From Streptomyces sp. NRRL F-6492 (GTDB taxonomy: Bacteria > Actinomycetota > Actinomycetes > Streptomycetales > Streptomycetaceae), in the NCBI RefSeq assembly GCF_001280125.1, contig NZ_LGEG01000013.1, forward strand, positions 1 through 64,000: a stretch of DNA of 64,000 nt. The letters are read 5' to 3'. Each line of letters begins with the position of its first letter. Position 1 is the stretch's first letter. The position numbers and the translations under genes are program-made. The notes below the pieces were generated by a model that had not been told where the DNA came from, made no database searches, and saw nothing but the letters and a program-made list of their open reading frames with translations. Shown one piece after another: positions 8,814 to 18,531 of the stretch.

Positions 8814-9629
8814 ATGAGTGCACGCAACAGCCACGCCAACAAGGCCGCCGCCCGCGAGCGACTGCGCGAGGAGCGCGAGCGCCGGGCGAAGAAGGACCGG
8901 GCGCGCCGGCAGCTCGTCGTGGCCGGCTCGGCCGTCGCCGTCCTGGCCCTCGCCGGCGGCGTCGGCTACGCGGTGGTGCAGGCCAACAAGCCCTCCCACT
9001 GGGAGGCGGCGGCCGAGGCCACGACCGTCACGGCCCCCAGGAACACCTCGGGCGCGAACGGCACGACGGTCGTCGTCGGCAAGGCGTCCGCGAAGAAGAC
9101 CCTGGAGCTGTACGAGGACTCGCGCTGCCCGGTCTGCGCGACCTTCGAGCAGGCCGTGGGCTCCACGGTCGAGAAGGACGTCGAGGCCGGCAAGTACAAG
9201 ATCCGGTACGTCGGCGCCACCTTCATCGACGACGCCGTCCCCGGCGAGGGTTCGAAGAACGCCCTCTCGGCGCTCGGCGCGGCCCTGGACGTGAGCCCGG
9301 AGGCCTTCCTGACGTACAAGTCCGCGCTCTACTCCACGAAGTTCCACCCGGAGGAGAACGACGACAAGTTCGCCGAGGACTCCTACCTCCTGGAGGTCGC
9401 GGAGTCGGTCCCGGCGCTCAAGGGCAACGCCGCGTTCGAGAAGAACGTCGAGGAGGGCACCTTCGACGCCTGGGCGATGAAGATGAACAAGGCCTTCGAC
9501 GACAGCGGGGTCAAGGGCACCCCCACGCTGAAGATGGACGGCAAGCCCGTGACCGTCCAGGGCACCGACAACCCGCCGATGACGCCGGAGCAGTTCACGA
9601 CGGCGATCACGGCGGCCCTCAAGGGCTGA
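8814..9629 (+). CDS. DsbA-like thioredoxin-fold protein, membrane anchored
   Basis: A 271-aa protein with a charged N-terminal 30 residues, one membrane helix (about residues 32-53) and then an extracellular thioredoxin fold of the DsbA type. The active site is CPVC (C105 and C108), preceded by LYEDSR as is usual in this actinobacterial family. The cis-proline position is in VKGTPTLKM. It probably oxidises or isomerises disulfides in exported proteins. GGAGAAAAC stands before the ATG. Nearby genes encode two exported enzymes, PhoD and a Cys-rich metalloprotease, which are plausible substrates by context only. Confidence 0.92.
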   Translation: MSARNSHANKAAARERLREERERRAKKDRARRQLVVAGSAVAVLALAGGVGYAVVQANKPSHWEAAAEATTVTAPRNTSGANGTTVVVGKASAKKTLELYEDSRCPVCATFEQAVGSTVEKDVEAGKYKIRYVGATFIDDAVPGEGSKNALSALGAALDVSPEAFLTYKSALYSTKFHPEENDDKFAEDSYLLEVAESVPALKGNAAFEKNVEEGTFDAWAMKMNKAFDDSGVKGTPTLKMDGKPVTVQGTDNPPMTPEQFTTAITAALKG

Positions 9630-9687
9630 CGCCCGCCGCCCCTCCGTTCGAGGCCGCCGGGGACACCCGCCCCGGCGGCGCCCTCCC

Positions 9688-9713
9688 GGCCCCGGACCCG
9701 CCGGTCCGGGGCC
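9688..9713. terminator. hairpin terminator between the DsbA-like gene and phoD
   Basis: A perfect 11-bp stem (9688-9698 and 9703-9713) with a 4-base loop stands about 60 bases after the DsbA-like gene. No T run follows, as is common in streptomycetes. It separates that gene from the phoD promoter. Confidence 0.7.
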
Positions 9714-9813
9714 GAGGCGCGTCCGGGCCGCCCGCCCGGCCCCGGACGTCCCGGGCGTCCCCGGGGCGACCAGTCGACGAACTTCCGGATTTCGCCTGCC
9801 CCCGGCCGTACCC

Positions 9814-9827
9814 GTCAGTAATCTGAC
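9814..9827 (+). promoter_or_regulatory. -10 element of phoD inside an inverted repeat
   Basis: TAATCT (9819-9824) ends eight bases before the phoD GTG, the geometry of a leaderless or almost leaderless transcript. It is embedded in an inverted repeat with arms GTCAG and CTGAC (9814-9818 and 9823-9827), a possible operator. I could not find a convincing PHO-box direct repeat upstream, although phoD genes are usually phosphate-starvation genes. Confidence 0.45.
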
Positions 9828-9832
9828 TGTCC

Positions 9833-11485
9833 GTGACCAGTCGTTTCATATCCTCCGCCGCTCCCACCCGCCGCACCGTCGTGAAGGCCGCCGCCGTCAC
9901 CGCCGTCGCCGCGCCCGCCCTCCTGGGCACCGCCTCCCCCGCCCTCGCGGGAACCGGTGCGCCCGCCTTCCTCCACGGCGTCGCCTCCGGCGACCCGCTG
10001 CCCGACGGCGTCCTGCTCTGGACGCGCGTCACCCCCGCCCCCGAGGCCGTGCCCGGCTCCGGCCTCGGCCCCGACGTCCGGGTCGGCTGGGAGGTCGCGG
10101 AGGACCGCGCCTTCGCCCGGGTCGTCGCCTCCGGCACGACCGCGGCGGGCGCCGCCACCGACCACACCGTGAAGGCGGACGTCCGGGGCCTGCGCCCGGC
10201 CACCGCCTACTGGTTCCGCTTCACCGCGGACGGCGTGGTCTCGCCCGCCGCCCGCACCCGCACCGCCCCGGCCGCCGACGCGGCCGCGCCCGGCGTCCGC
10301 TTCGGCGTGGTCTCCTGCGCGAACTGGGAGGCCGGGTACTTCTCCGCCTACCGCCACCTGGCCGCCCGCGCCGACCTGGACGCGGTGCTCCACCTCGGCG
10401 ACTACCTGTACGAGTACGCGAGCGGGACCTACCCCGAGGCGACGCGCACGGTCCGGGCCCACGAGCCGCGCCACGAGATCGTCTCGCTCGCCGACTACCG
10501 CGCCCGGCACGGGAAGTACAAGACGGACCCGGACCTCCGGGCGCTGCACGCGGCGCACCCGGTGATCGCGATCTGGGACGACCACGAGTTCGCCAACGAC
10601 GCCTGGACGGGCGGCGCCGAGAACCACACCCCCGGCGCCGAGGGCGCGTGGGCGGCTCGGGTGGCGGCCGCCAAGCAGGCGTACTTCGAGTGGATGCCGG
10701 TCCGGGCCTCCACCGAGGGCACGGTCTTCCGGCGCCTGCGCTTCGGCAGACTGGCCGATCTGCACCTGCTCGACCTGCGTTCGTTCCGTTCGGCCCAGGC
10801 GAAGACGGGCAGCGGGGCGGTCGACGACCCGGAGCGGAGCATCACCGGCCGCGCCCAGCTGGACTGGCTGAAGGCGGGGCTCGCCGGCTCGGACGCCACC
10901 TGGCAGCTGGTCGGCACCTCGGTGATGATCTCGCCGGTCGCCTTTGGCTCCCTGCCCGCCCACCTCCTGGAGCCGCTCGCGGAGCTGACGGGCCTGCCGA
11001 AGGAGGGGCTCGCGGTCAACGTGGACCAGTGGGACGGGTACACGGACGACCGCCGGGAGCTGCTGGCGCACCTGACGTCGCGGGGTGTCCGGAACACGGT
11101 CTTCCTGACCGGCGACATCCACATGGCCTGGGCCAACGACGTGCCGGTGAAGGCCGCGACGTATCCGCTCTCGGCCTCGGCGGCGACCGAGTTCGTGGTC
11201 ACCTCGGTGACCTCGGACAACCTGGACGACCTGCTGAGCGTGGCGCCGGGGACGCTCTCGGTGGTGGCGGCGACCGCCGTGAAGGCCGCCAACCGGCACG
11301 TGAAGTGGGTGGACATGGACCACCACGGCTACGGCGTGCTGGACGTGACCGCCGCCCGCTCGCAGATGGACTACTACACGGTCTCCGACAAGGCGGACCC
11401 GGCCGCGACGGCGGCCTGGGCGCGCTCGTACCGGACGCCGAGCGGAACGCAGCGTGTCGAGCGGGTGTACCAGCCGGTTCTCTGA
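9833..11485 (+). CDS. phoD: alkaline phosphatase/phosphodiesterase PhoD
   Basis: A secreted phosphoesterase of 550 aa. The N-terminus has a twin-arginine signal, TRRTVVKAA (RR at 13-14), a hydrophobic stretch and a cleavage site around SPALA (about 38-39). The mature protein has the PhoD N-terminal domain and then the metal-binding catalytic domain with [20 protein letters not shown] (about 247) and GDIHMAW (about 425-431). PhoD enzymes carry iron and calcium and release phosphate from phosphodiesters and wall polymers outside the cell. The GTG start gives the complete Tat signal. The gene probably has its own promoter and supplies phosphate during starvation. Confidence 0.95.
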   Translation: MTSRFISSAAPTRRTVVKAAAVTAVAAPALLGTASPALAGTGAPAFLHGVASGDPLPDGVLLWTRVTPAPEAVPGSGLGPDVRVGWEVAEDRAFARVVASGTTAAGAATDHTVKADVRGLRPATAYWFRFTADGVVSPAARTRTAPAADAAAPGVRFGVVSCANWEAGYFSAYRHLAARADLDAVLHLGDYLYEYASGTYPEATRTVRAHEPRHEIVSLADYRARHGKYKTDPDLRALHAAHPVIAIWDDHEFANDAWTGGAENHTPGAEGAWAARVAAAKQAYFEWMPVRASTEGTVFRRLRFGRLADLHLLDLRSFRSAQAKTGSGAVDDPERSITGRAQLDWLKAGLAGSDATWQLVGTSVMISPVAFGSLPAHLLEPLAELTGLPKEGLAVNVDQWDGYTDDRRELLAHLTSRGVRNTVFLTGDIHMAWANDVPVKAATYPLSASAATEFVVTSVTSDNLDDLLSVAPGTLSVVAATAVKAANRHVKWVDMDHHGYGVLDVTAARSQMDYYTVSDKADPAATAAWARSYRTPSGTQRVERVYQPVL

Positions 11486-11780
11486 GGCTCCACGAGGGTC
11501 GAATTCCAGCCATGATCCCTCTTGTTAACGGGAGATCACACGGCTACGGCGGGTGGCGAGTTCCAGCGATCGAATCCGGACACACCACCCGCCTCCGTCC
11601 CCCCGGCCATTACGTCGACGTCTCAAACTCCGGAAGGCGCAGAAGATTTTCTTCCCGTTGCGCCGAATTGCCCGACGGATGATTGGGCCTGATCACTCCT
11701 CAACGACGGCTGACATGGACGCGTAATCTCCCCGGCGTGGCGGAGGAAGTTCCTCCCCCCACCCCCCACGAGGAGTCACC
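11486..11780. other. intergenic region between phoD and the metalloprotease
   Basis: This stretch of nearly 300 bases is lower in G+C than its surroundings and should hold the metalloprotease promoter. TAATCT at about 11726 is a possible -10 box but lacks a partner. A 56-codon frame starting at 11512 is present, but its ribosome site is poorly placed and its composition is not gene-like, so I leave it uncalled. Confidence 0.4.
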
Positions 11781-12797
11781 ATGCGTGCTCTTGCCCGTAT
11801 ATCCCCGCGTATGTCACGTCGTGTCATCGGCACCGCCGTCATGGCCGGAACCCTGGCCCTGGCACCGCTCTCGGCCCCCGTCGCCACCGGCGCCTCCACC
11901 GGCGACCGCGCCTCCGCCACCCTCTCCGCCGAGGAGTGCGAGGACGGCGCCGTCTCCGCCGCCCGCAAGGCGCGCGGCGCCGACCACCACGCCGCCGAGC
12001 CCAACGAGGTCTCGGCCGCCCGGGCCAAGGCCATGGACGCCGACCTCGAGAAGAGACTGGCGTCGCTCTCCCCGGCCGCGGCCGCCGGCGCCGGCCGCGC
12101 CGCCGCCTCGGGCCGGGCCGCCGCGGCGGTCAGCATCCCCGTCTACTTCCACGTCATCCACTCCGGGACGACGGGCAAGCTCTCCGCCTCCGCGATCAAC
12201 AGCCAGATCGCGGTCCTCAACGCGGCCTACGGCGGCCAGGGCACCGGCAACGCGAACACCAACTTCCAGTTCACGCTGGCCGGCACCGACTACACCAACA
12301 ACTCCACCTGGTACAACCTGTCCTCCGGCTCCAGCGCCGAGAAGCAGATGAAGCAGACGCTCCGCAAGGGCGGCGCGGGCGCGCTGAACTTCTACACCGC
12401 CAAGCTGGGCGGCGGCCTCCTCGGCTGGGCGACCTTCCCGTCCTCGTACGCCTCCAACCCGAAGATGGACGGCGTCGTCGTCCTGGACGCCTCGCTGCCG
12501 GGCGGCTCGGCGGCCAACTACAACCAGGGCGACACCGGAACGCACGAGGTCGGCCACTGGATGGGGCTGTACCACACCTTCCAGGGCGGCTGCGGCGGCA
12601 GCGGCGACTCCGTGGCCGACACCCCGGCCGAGTCGAGCCCGGCCTACGAGTGCCCGACGGGCCGCGACACCTGCACCACGGCGGGCGCGGACCCGATCCA
12701 CAACTTCATGGACTACACGTACGACTCCTGCATGTACCAGTTCACCGCGGGCCAGGTGTCCCGGATGAACCAGCACTGGACCGCGTACCGCGGCTGA
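11781..12797 (+). CDS. secreted zinc metalloprotease (M43 pappalysin-like)
   Basis: A 338-aa exported protease. The signal peptide has basic residues and a hydrophobic stretch (about 15-35). A pro-region of roughly 80 residues, rich in Ala and charged residues, precedes the catalytic domain. The zinc site is [11 protein letters not shown] (about residues 255-265), the HExxHxxGxxH pattern of metzincins, followed by the Met-turn region [14 protein letters not shown]. Four or more cysteines in the catalytic half suggest disulfides. The ATG stands seven bases after GAGGAG. It is a single gene ended by a strong hairpin. Growth on peptides or self-lysis are guesses. Confidence 0.93.
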   Translation: MRALARISPRMSRRVIGTAVMAGTLALAPLSAPVATGASTGDRASATLSAEECEDGAVSAARKARGADHHAAEPNEVSAARAKAMDADLEKRLASLSPAAAAGAGRAAASGRAAAAVSIPVYFHVIHSGTTGKLSASAINSQIAVLNAAYGGQGTGNANTNFQFTLAGTDYTNNSTWYNLSSGSSAEKQMKQTLRKGGAGALNFYTAKLGGGLLGWATFPSSYASNPKMDGVVVLDASLPGGSAANYNQGDTGTHEVGHWMGLYHTFQGGCGGSGDSVADTPAESSPAYECPTGRDTCTTAGADPIHNFMDYTYDSCMYQFTAGQVSRMNQHWTAYRG

Positions 12798-12814
12798 CCG
12801 GCTCCGGGAACACA

Positions 12815-12854
12815 CCGGGGGCGCGGCGGGAAGAGCCTCCCGCCGCGCCCCCGG
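12815..12854. terminator. bidirectional hairpin terminator
   Basis: A perfect 17-bp stem (12815-12831 and 12838-12854) with a 6-base loop lies between the converging metalloprotease and hydrolase genes. It is 18 bases from each stop, so it can end both transcripts. Confidence 0.88.
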
Positions 12855-12871
12855 CGCACGTCCGGACGGAG

Positions 12872-13453
12872 TTACGACGCGTCCGCCAGCTCCTCCAGGA
12901 ACGCGAGCGCCACCGCCCAGGTCCGTTCGGCCGCCTCCGCGTCCCAGTCCGGCAGCTCCGGGTCCGTGTAGAGGTGCCCGGCGCCCCGGTAGCGGTGGAT
13001 CTCCACGTCCGCCCCGGCCCGGCCCATCTGGAGGTACCAGGCGGACAGCCAGTCGTCCGTCTCGAAGGGGTCGGGCTCGGCCACGTGCAGCTGTACGGGG
13101 AGCTCGTCCGCCGACGCGTTCGGCGCGAGGTCCGAGGTGCCGTGCAGGAGCAGCAGGCCGCGCGCCTTCTCGTCGCCGAGGGCCAGGGTCTGCGCGACCG
13201 ACGCGCCCAGCGAGAAGCCGGCGTAGACGAGACCGCGCTCCGAGTACGGGGCGGCGGCCAGGATCGCGCGCTTCAGCAGCTCGTCCTTGCCGATCTCGTC
13301 CCGCTTCGCCATGCCCTCCTCCACCGACTCGGTGGTCCAGCCGTCGAAGAGGTCCGGCGTCCACACCCGGTGCCCGGCGGCCCGCAGCCGGTCGGCCGCG
13401 GCCTCCACGGCCGGGCGCGCGCCGTACACCGAGTGGAAAAGCATGATGTCCAT
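12872..13453 (-). CDS. dienelactone hydrolase family protein
   Basis: A cytoplasmic alpha/beta hydrolase of about 193 aa, starting MDIMLFHSVYG. The nucleophile elbow is GFSLGAS (Ser near residue 80), with an aspartate in the strand after LLLLHGTSD and a histidine in RGAGHLY near residue 168. Dienelactone hydrolases use Cys or Ser at the nucleophile position; here it is Ser. The start at 13453 was preferred over the ATG at 13462 because AGGA stands about eight bases before it. The substrate is unknown. It is a single gene lying 52 bases past the antiporter start strand neighbour and convergent with the metalloprotease. Confidence 0.88.
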   Translation of the reverse strand: MDIMLFHSVYGARPAVEAAADRLRAAGHRVWTPDLFDGWTTESVEEGMAKRDEIGKDELLKRAILAAAPYSERGLVYAGFSLGASVAQTLALGDEKARGLLLLHGTSDLAPNASADELPVQLHVAEPDPFETDDWLSAWYLQMGRAGADVEIHRYRGAGHLYTDPELPDWDAEAAERTWAVALAFLEELADAS

Positions 13454-13513
13454 GGACGTCATCCTGCCACCCGCCGCGGGCCCGCCCCGAAGGCCGGGCC
13501 CCCGCGCCCCCGT

Positions 13514-15100
13514 TCAGCGCATGCTGCGCACGTCGAGCTGGCGGAGCACCCGGTCCACCACCTCCGGGTCGGCGCCCGGCTCGCTGCGCGCCGCCAGGAC
13601 CTCGTGCCGGGCGGCCGACATCATCTCCTTCTGGATGCGCCGCACCGCCTTGAAGCGGTCCACCCGCTCCGAGAAGGCCGCCCGCCGCTCGTCGTCCACG
13701 AGGTCGGGGCTGATCCGCACCCCGATGTCGAAGGCGCCGCGCTGGAGCCGCTCCTGCACCTCCTCCGGCAGGTCCTCGACCTCCTCGATCTCCTTCAGCC
13801 TCCGCCTGGCCGCCTTCGCGGCCCGGACCGCGAGATCGTGCTCCAGGACCCGTTCGGCCTCGGCGTCCGCCTTCACCCCGAGCCACCGGACCAGGGTGGG
13901 CAGGGTGAGCCCTTGGAGGACGAGCGTGGTGAGGATCACGCAGAAGGCGATGAAGACGATCTCCGCGCGGCCGGGGAAGGGCTCGCCGTCCTCGGTGGTG
14001 AGCGGGACGGCGAGCGCGAGCGCCACCGAGGCCACCCCGCGCATCCCCGCCCACCACATGACGACGGTCTCCCGCCAGCTCACCGGGATCTCCTCGTCCA
14101 CGTCCCGGAGGGTGTGCATCTTCTTCGCCAGCCAGGTGGCGGGCAGCAGCCACAGCAGCCGGACGACGACGACCGTCCCGGCCACGGCGGCGCCCCAGCC
14201 GAGCATCTCCAGGACGTGCCCGTCCGCGTACCCGAAGACGTGGACGACCTCCAGGCCGATCAGGCCGAAGGCGATGCCGGTCACGAGGGTGTCGACGATC
14301 TCCCAGAAGGTCTGCCCGGCGAGCCGGCCCATGACGTCGTCGGCGTCGGCCGCGTGCTCGGCCAGGAAGAGCGCGGTGAGCAGGACGGAGAGGACGCCGG
14401 AGCCGTGCAGCTCCTCGGCGAGCACGTAGCTCACGAAGGGGACGAGGAGGGTGAGTCCGGTCTGGAGGGTGGCGTCCCCGAGGAACCCGATGAGCTTGTT
14501 GGAGAGCCAGCCCAGCCCCAGGCCGACGACCACGGCGACGACGGCGGAGAGCACCAGGGCCCCGGCCGCCCCGGGCAGGGAGAAGGAGCCGCTGACGGCG
14601 GCGGCGATCGCCACGTGGTAGAGCACGATCGCGGTGACGTCGTTGAAGAGGCCCTCGCCCTCCAGGATCGACACGAGCCTGCGGGGCAGCCCGAGGGAGC
14701 CCGCGACGGCGGTCGCGGCGACCGGGTCCGGCGGGGCGACGAGGGCGCCGAGCGCGATGGCGGCGGCCAGCGGGATGCCGGGCACGAGCGCGTTGGCGAC
14801 GGCGCCGACGGCGGCCGTGGTGACGAAGACCAGGGCCACCGCGAGCAGGAAGATGGGCCGCTTGTTGGCCGCGAACTGGCGCCAGGAGGTCCGCTGCACG
14901 GCCGCGTAGAGGAGCGGCGGCAGCACCAGCGGGAGGATGTACTCCGGCGGGATCTCCACGTTCGGCACGAAGGGCAGGAAGGCCAGCACGATCCCGACGA
15001 GGGTCATCAGGACGGGTGCGGGCAGCCCGAGCCGCTCGCCGAGCGGGACGGTGAGCAGGGCGCCGAGCAGCAGGAGGAACAGCAGGGCCAATTGATCCAC
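13514..15100 (-). CDS. Na+/H+ antiporter (CPA1 family)
   Basis: An inner-membrane sodium/proton exchanger of 528 aa. About twelve hydrophobic segments fill residues 1-395. The family core motifs are visible: PPDPVAATAV (ion-binding region of helix 5) and EGLFNDVTAIVLY, which contains the conserved ND pair. The last 130 residues are cytoplasmic, helical and strongly charged, probably regulatory. It would keep sodium low and help pH balance. Transcription comes from a region of 76 bases after the acetyltransferase gene, so it may be the last gene of the lspA transcript or have its own promoter. Confidence 0.93.
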   Translation of the reverse strand: MDQLALLFLLLLGALLTVPLGERLGLPAPVLMTLVGIVLAFLPFVPNVEIPPEYILPLVLPPLLYAAVQRTSWRQFAANKRPIFLLAVALVFVTTAAVGAVANALVPGIPLAAAIALGALVAPPDPVAATAVAGSLGLPRRLVSILEGEGLFNDVTAIVLYHVAIAAAVSGSFSLPGAAGALVLSAVVAVVVGLGLGWLSNKLIGFLGDATLQTGLTLLVPFVSYVLAEELHGSGVLSVLLTALFLAEHAADADDVMGRLAGQTFWEIVDTLVTGIAFGLIGLEVVHVFGYADGHVLEMLGWGAAVAGTVVVVRLLWLLPATWLAKKMHTLRDVDEEIPVSWRETVVMWWAGMRGVASVALALAVPLTTEDGEPFPGRAEIVFIAFCVILTTLVLQGLTLPTLVRWLGVKADAEAERVLEHDLAVRAAKAARRRLKEIEEVEDLPEEVQERLQRGAFDIGVRISPDLVDDERRAAFSERVDRFKAVRRIQKEMMSAARHEVLAARSEPGADPEVVDRVLRQLDVRSMR

Positions 15101-15176
15101 GGGCTCAGCCTGCCACGTAAGCCTCTTTTCACACGTACTGTCCCCGGGGCGCCGCGGCGGACGGCCCGGACAGGCC

Positions 15177-15644
15177 CTACAGCGCCTTCCGCATGGCCCG
15201 GTGCGGGATGCCCGCGTCCGGGAACTCGGGGCCGTACGCCTCGTAGCCCAGCCGCTCGTAGAAGCCGAGGGCGTGGGTCTGCGCGTGCAGGTCGACGGCG
15301 GTCAGACCGCGCTCGCGCGCCGCGTCCTCGATGCCCCGGACCAGGGCCGCGCCGACCCCGAGGCCGCGCGCCGCCTTGGCGACCGCGAGCCGCCCGAGCG
15401 AGCCCACCGAGGCGTCGCCGCCGGTCCTGCCGACCGCGTCGGCGCCGTGCAGCAGGCGCCCGGTGCCCAGCGGCAGCCCGTCCCCGCGGATCGCGAGCAC
15501 GTGCACGGCGGTCGCGTCGTACGCGTCGTACTCCAGCTCCCGGGGCACGCCCTGCTCCTCGACGAAGACCTCGCGGCGGACCGCGAAGCAGGCCTCGCGG
15601 TCCTCGTCGCCCAGGACCTCGCGGACGTCGTACGCGGCGCTCAC
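15177..15644 (-). CDS. GNAT family N-acetyltransferase
   Basis: A 155-aa acetyltransferase. The acetyl-CoA binding motif RGLGVGAAL lies near residues 98-106, and the C-terminal strand carries the usual [10 protein letters not shown]. The N-terminal part with [13 protein letters not shown] is typical of the ElaA/YitI-like group. The substrate cannot be predicted. The GTG start overlaps the stop of the pseudouridine synthase gene by four bases (GTGA), so the two are translationally coupled. Confidence 0.9.
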   Translation of the reverse strand: MSAAYDVREVLGDEDREACFAVRREVFVEEQGVPRELEYDAYDATAVHVLAIRGDGLPLGTGRLLHGADAVGRTGGDASVGSLGRLAVAKAARGLGVGAALVRGIEDAARERGLTAVDLHAQTHALGFYERLGYEAYGPEFPDAGIPHRAMRKAL

Positions 15645-16582
15645 CGGCTCTCCGCCTCGATCCGGTCCAGGGCCCTGCTCAGGTCCTCGGGGTAGGTGCT
15701 GGCGAACTCGACCCACGAACCGTCGCCGGGGTGCTCGAAGCCGAGGCGGACGGCGTGCAGCCACTGCCGGGTCAGGCCGAGGCGCTTGGCGATCGTCGGG
15801 TCGGCGCCGTAGGTGAGGTCGCCGACGCAGGGGTGGCGGTGGGCGGACATGTGCACCCGGATCTGGTGGGTGCGGCCCGTCTCCAGCTTGATGTCGAGCA
15901 GCGAGGCCGAGCGGTACGCCTCGATGAGGTCGTAGTGCGTGACGGAGGGCTTGCCGTCGGCGGTGACCGCCCACTTGTAGTCGTGCTGGGGGTGGCGGCC
16001 GATGGGGGCGTCGATGGTGCCGCTCATCGGGTCGGGGTGCCCCTGGACGAGCGCGTGGTAGCGCTTGTCGACCGTGCGCTCCTTGAACTGGCGCTTGAGC
16101 GAGGTGTACGCGTACTCGGACTTGGCGACCACCATCAGGCCGGAGGTGCCGACGTCGAGGCGGTGCACGATGCCCTGGCGCTCGGCGGCGCCGGAGGTGG
16201 AGATGCGGTAGCCGGCGGCGGCGAGGCCGCCGATCACGGTGGTGCCGGTCCAGCCGGGGCTGGGGTGGGCGGCGACGCCGATCGGCTTCATGATCACGAC
16301 GATGTCGTCGTCGTCGTGGACGATCTCCATGCCCTCGACGGGCTCCGCGACGATCTGCACGGGCGCGGCCGCGCCCGGCATCTCGACCTCCAGCCACGCG
16401 CCGCCGCTGACCCGCTCGGACTTGCCGACGACGGAGCCGTCGACCTGGACCTTCCCGGCGGCGGCCAGCTCGGCCGCCTTCGTACGGGAGAACCCGAACA
16501 TACGGGCGATGGCGGCGTCGACGCGCTCGCCCTCCAGGCCATCGGGAACGGGCAGGGTGCGGATCTCGGGACTCGTACTCAC
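15641..16582 (-). CDS. RluA-family 23S rRNA pseudouridine synthase (RluD-like)
   Basis: A 313-aa enzyme that isomerises uridines in RNA. It has an N-terminal S4 RNA-binding domain (about residues 15-75) and the catalytic domain with [13 protein letters not shown], where the Asp is the catalytic residue of the RluA family, and [10 protein letters not shown] further on. The arrangement and its position right after lspA match rluD-type genes. The GTG start is 17 bases after the lspA stop. The exact target sites on 23S rRNA are not shown by the sequence. Confidence 0.95.
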   Translation of the reverse strand: MSTSPEIRTLPVPDGLEGERVDAAIARMFGFSRTKAAELAAAGKVQVDGSVVGKSERVSGGAWLEVEMPGAAAPVQIVAEPVEGMEIVHDDDDIVVIMKPIGVAAHPSPGWTGTTVIGGLAAAGYRISTSGAAERQGIVHRLDVGTSGLMVVAKSEYAYTSLKRQFKERTVDKRYHALVQGHPDPMSGTIDAPIGRHPQHDYKWAVTADGKPSVTHYDLIEAYRSASLLDIKLETGRTHQIRVHMSAHRHPCVGDLTYGADPTIAKRLGLTRQWLHAVRLGFEHPGDGSWVEFASTYPEDLSRALDRIEAESR

Positions 16583-16599
16583 CCGTCGAGTATGCCTTG

Positions 16600-17184
16600 T
16601 CAGTCCTTGTGGACGGTCCCGTCCGGGTCCAGGCCCCGGAACGACAGGATCACGATGAGGATGCCGCCGCAGACGATCGCCGAGTCGGCGAGGTTGAAGA
16701 CGGCGAAGTGCGCGGGGGCGATGAAGTCGACGACCGCGCCCTCGAAGACGCCCGGCGAGCGGAAGATCCGGTCCGTGAGGTTGCCGAGCGCACCGCCGAG
16801 CAGCAGGCCGAGCGCGATGGCCCAGGGCAGGCTGTAGAGCTTCCGGGCGAGCCGGATGATCACGACGATCACGGCGGCGGCGATGCAGGTGAAGATGATC
16901 GTGAAGGCCTCGCCCATGCCGAAGGCGGCGCCCGGGTTCCGGATGGCGTCGAAGCGGAGCAGGTCGCCGATCACCCGGATCGGCTCGCGGCCCTCCAGCT
17001 TCTCGACCACGAGGATCTTGCTGCCGAGGTCGAGCAGATAGGCCAGGACGGCCACCACGAACAGGGCGACGATCCTGCGCCTGCCCCGGGGACGCTCCGC
17101 GGGGGCGTCCGTACCGTCGGAGGCGGCCGACTCGTCGGCCCCTGCTGAATCCGGCGTACCGATGATGCGCTCCGCCTCTGCCAC
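16600..17184 (-). CDS. lspA: lipoprotein signal peptidase LspA
   Basis: Signal peptidase II, which removes the signal peptide from prolipoproteins after lipid addition. The protein has 194 aa with a polar N-terminal extension of about 45 residues, then four membrane helices. The catalytic aspartates lie in NLTDRIF and FNLADSA, and the conserved NPGAAFG stretch is present. The GTG at 17184 was chosen because GAGGGA stands nine bases before it; a longer frame reaching 17283 has no ribosome site. First gene of the lspA, pseudouridine synthase, acetyltransferase run. Confidence 0.95.
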   Translation of the reverse strand: MAEAERIIGTPDSAGADESAASDGTDAPAERPRGRRRIVALFVVAVLAYLLDLGSKILVVEKLEGREPIRVIGDLLRFDAIRNPGAAFGMGEAFTIIFTCIAAAVIVVIIRLARKLYSLPWAIALGLLLGGALGNLTDRIFRSPGVFEGAVVDFIAPAHFAVFNLADSAIVCGGILIVILSFRGLDPDGTVHKD

Positions 17185-17360
17185 GTGAGTGAGTCCCTCG
17201 ACCTCGATGCCTGACCGTGCACCGAGGGTACGACACAGGCGTACGAGCCCGTCGTCCGAGACCACGAACGGCGCCGCGCCCACGGCGACCGGGGCCGGGC
17301 CCCGGGCCCGCGACCGGGGCGCCGGCGGTCCGCCGGGAGGGCGCCCGGCCGCCGGTGCGG

Positions 17361-17428
17361 GTACGGGCCGCCGCCCGGGGCCCGTACCGGCGGGGCCGGG
17401 GGGCCCACCGCCCGGGCGGTGGGCCCCC
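17361..17428 (-). terminator. hairpin pair downstream of the DksA-like gene
   Basis: A perfect 30-bp palindrome (17399-17428, two arms of 15) begins eight bases after the stop of the DksA-like gene. A second stem (17361-17369 and 17379-17387) follows it. Together they should end the upstream transcript before lspA. The remaining gap of about 170 bases to lspA should hold its promoter. Confidence 0.8.
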
Positions 17429-17436
17429 GCCCGGTC

Positions 17437-18255
17437 TCAGCCGCGCCGTTCCTGCCGCTGCTTGTCCTCGACGCAGAGGGTGGCCCTCGGGAAGGCCTGC
17501 ATCCGGGCCTTGCCGATCGGCCTGCCGCACACCTCGCACAGGCCGTACGTGCCGGCGTCGAGCCGCTCCAGGGCGTGCTCGGACTGCTCCAGCATCTCCC
17601 GGGCGTTGGCCGCGAGGGCCAGCTCGTGCTCGCGGGTGATGTTCTTGGTCCCGGTGTCGGCCTGGTCGTCCCCGGCGCCGTCGCCCGAGTCCCGCATGAG
17701 GCCGGTGAGCTCCTCCTGGGAGTGGGCGAGCTCGCTGCGGAGCCGCAGCACCTCCGCCTGGAGCCCGTTGCGGGCCTCGGCGACCTCCTCCGGCGTCCAG
17801 GGCTCCTCGCCCGGACGGACCGCGAGCTCGCCGGCACGGGCCGGGGACGCCTCGGCCTCGTCCTCGACGGTCGTGACGCCACCCGCGGTCTTCTTCGCTG
17901 CCACCGTCCTGGCTCCTGTCTGCTTCCGCGCGGGCGCCTTCCCGGCGGCCGTCCTCTTCGCCCCGGCCTTCTCGGCGGGCGCGTCCGGGACGGCGGGGGC
18001 CGCCGCTCCCGTCTTCTCCACGACGGCCTTCCTGGCCGCCGCGGCCTTCTTGGCGACCGCCTTCTCGGCGCCCGCCACCTTCTTCACGACCGCCTTCTCG
18101 GCGCCCGCCCTGCCGGTCCTCCTCTTCCCGGACTCCTTCTCCCCGGCGGCCGCCTCCGGGGCGGCCTCCGGTTCCTCCGCGCCCGTGGGGTGCCCGGCGA
18201 CCGGCGTCCGCTTCCCGGCCGTGGTCTTCTTCGCGGCGGTCTTCTTCGCCACCAT
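17437..18255 (-). CDS. DksA/TraR-like protein with Lys/Ala-rich histone-H1-like tail
   Basis: A 272-aa protein in two parts. Residues 1-130 are dominated by Lys, Ala, Thr and Pro in repeated AKK/AEKA-type units, like bacterial histone-H1-like tails. Residues 145-272 are a DksA/TraR domain with a coiled coil (about 150-215) and a zinc finger. The finger has CEVC (about 238-241) and a third Cys in ATLCVED near residue 260, but the position of the fourth Cys holds Asp. DksA proteins enter the RNA polymerase secondary channel, while the tail probably binds DNA. The ATG start follows a GAAGGGG-like site. Whether zinc is still bound is open. Confidence 0.9.
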   Translation of the reverse strand: MVAKKTAAKKTTAGKRTPVAGHPTGAEEPEAAPEAAAGEKESGKRRTGRAGAEKAVVKKVAGAEKAVAKKAAAARKAVVEKTGAAAPAVPDAPAEKAGAKRTAAGKAPARKQTGARTVAAKKTAGGVTTVEDEAEASPARAGELAVRPGEEPWTPEEVAEARNGLQAEVLRLRSELAHSQEELTGLMRDSGDGAGDDQADTGTKNITREHELALAANAREMLEQSEHALERLDAGTYGLCEVCGRPIGKARMQAFPRATLCVEDKQRQERRG

Positions 18256-18519
18256 GTCGCGGCCCCTTCACATTTTGTGATCTTGCGCGCGAATCGTGCT
18301 GGGACGATAAATCGGCCCGGGGCCCGCGGCAACGGGGCACGCCGCCGTTCCCACCCGCCCCCGCTCCCCCGCCGGGGCGGCCTGCATCCGTTGTGCCCGG
18401 CTCCCCGCCCGGTTATCCGCCCCGCCCCTCCCCCACATGGCCGCACACTGGGTCCGGCGCCCCCCGTGTGGCCATTCGGGTCACGGGAAAACCGGTCCGC
18501 CCTCCTTCCCCGGGGCCCG
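18256..18519. other. intergenic region between the DksA-like gene and the ileS leader
   Basis: The stretch has divergent transcription on both sides and should hold the promoter of the DksA-like gene. The 60 bases nearest that gene are lower in G+C (around TTTTGTGATCTTG). I see no reading frame with gene-like composition and no clear -35/-10 pair. Confidence 0.4.
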
Positions 18520-18525
18520 TACACT
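18520..18525 (+). promoter_or_regulatory. putative -10 element for the ileS leader
   Basis: TACACT fits a Streptomyces -10 box and would start the transcript near 18532, just ahead of the T-box leader. I do not see a matching -35 box, so the call is modest. Confidence 0.4.
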
Positions 18526-18531
18526 GGGCGC

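Noticed and set aside
9640..9832. A PHO box before phoD
   Set aside because: No pair of GTTCACC-like direct repeats is present.
11512..11682. A 56-codon frame after phoD
   Set aside because: Its possible ribosome site is 13 bases away and the third-position G+C pattern is weak.
13478..13501. GGGCCCG/CGGGCCC hairpin after the antiporter gene
   Set aside because: Only seven base pairs in a G+C-rich stretch; could be chance.
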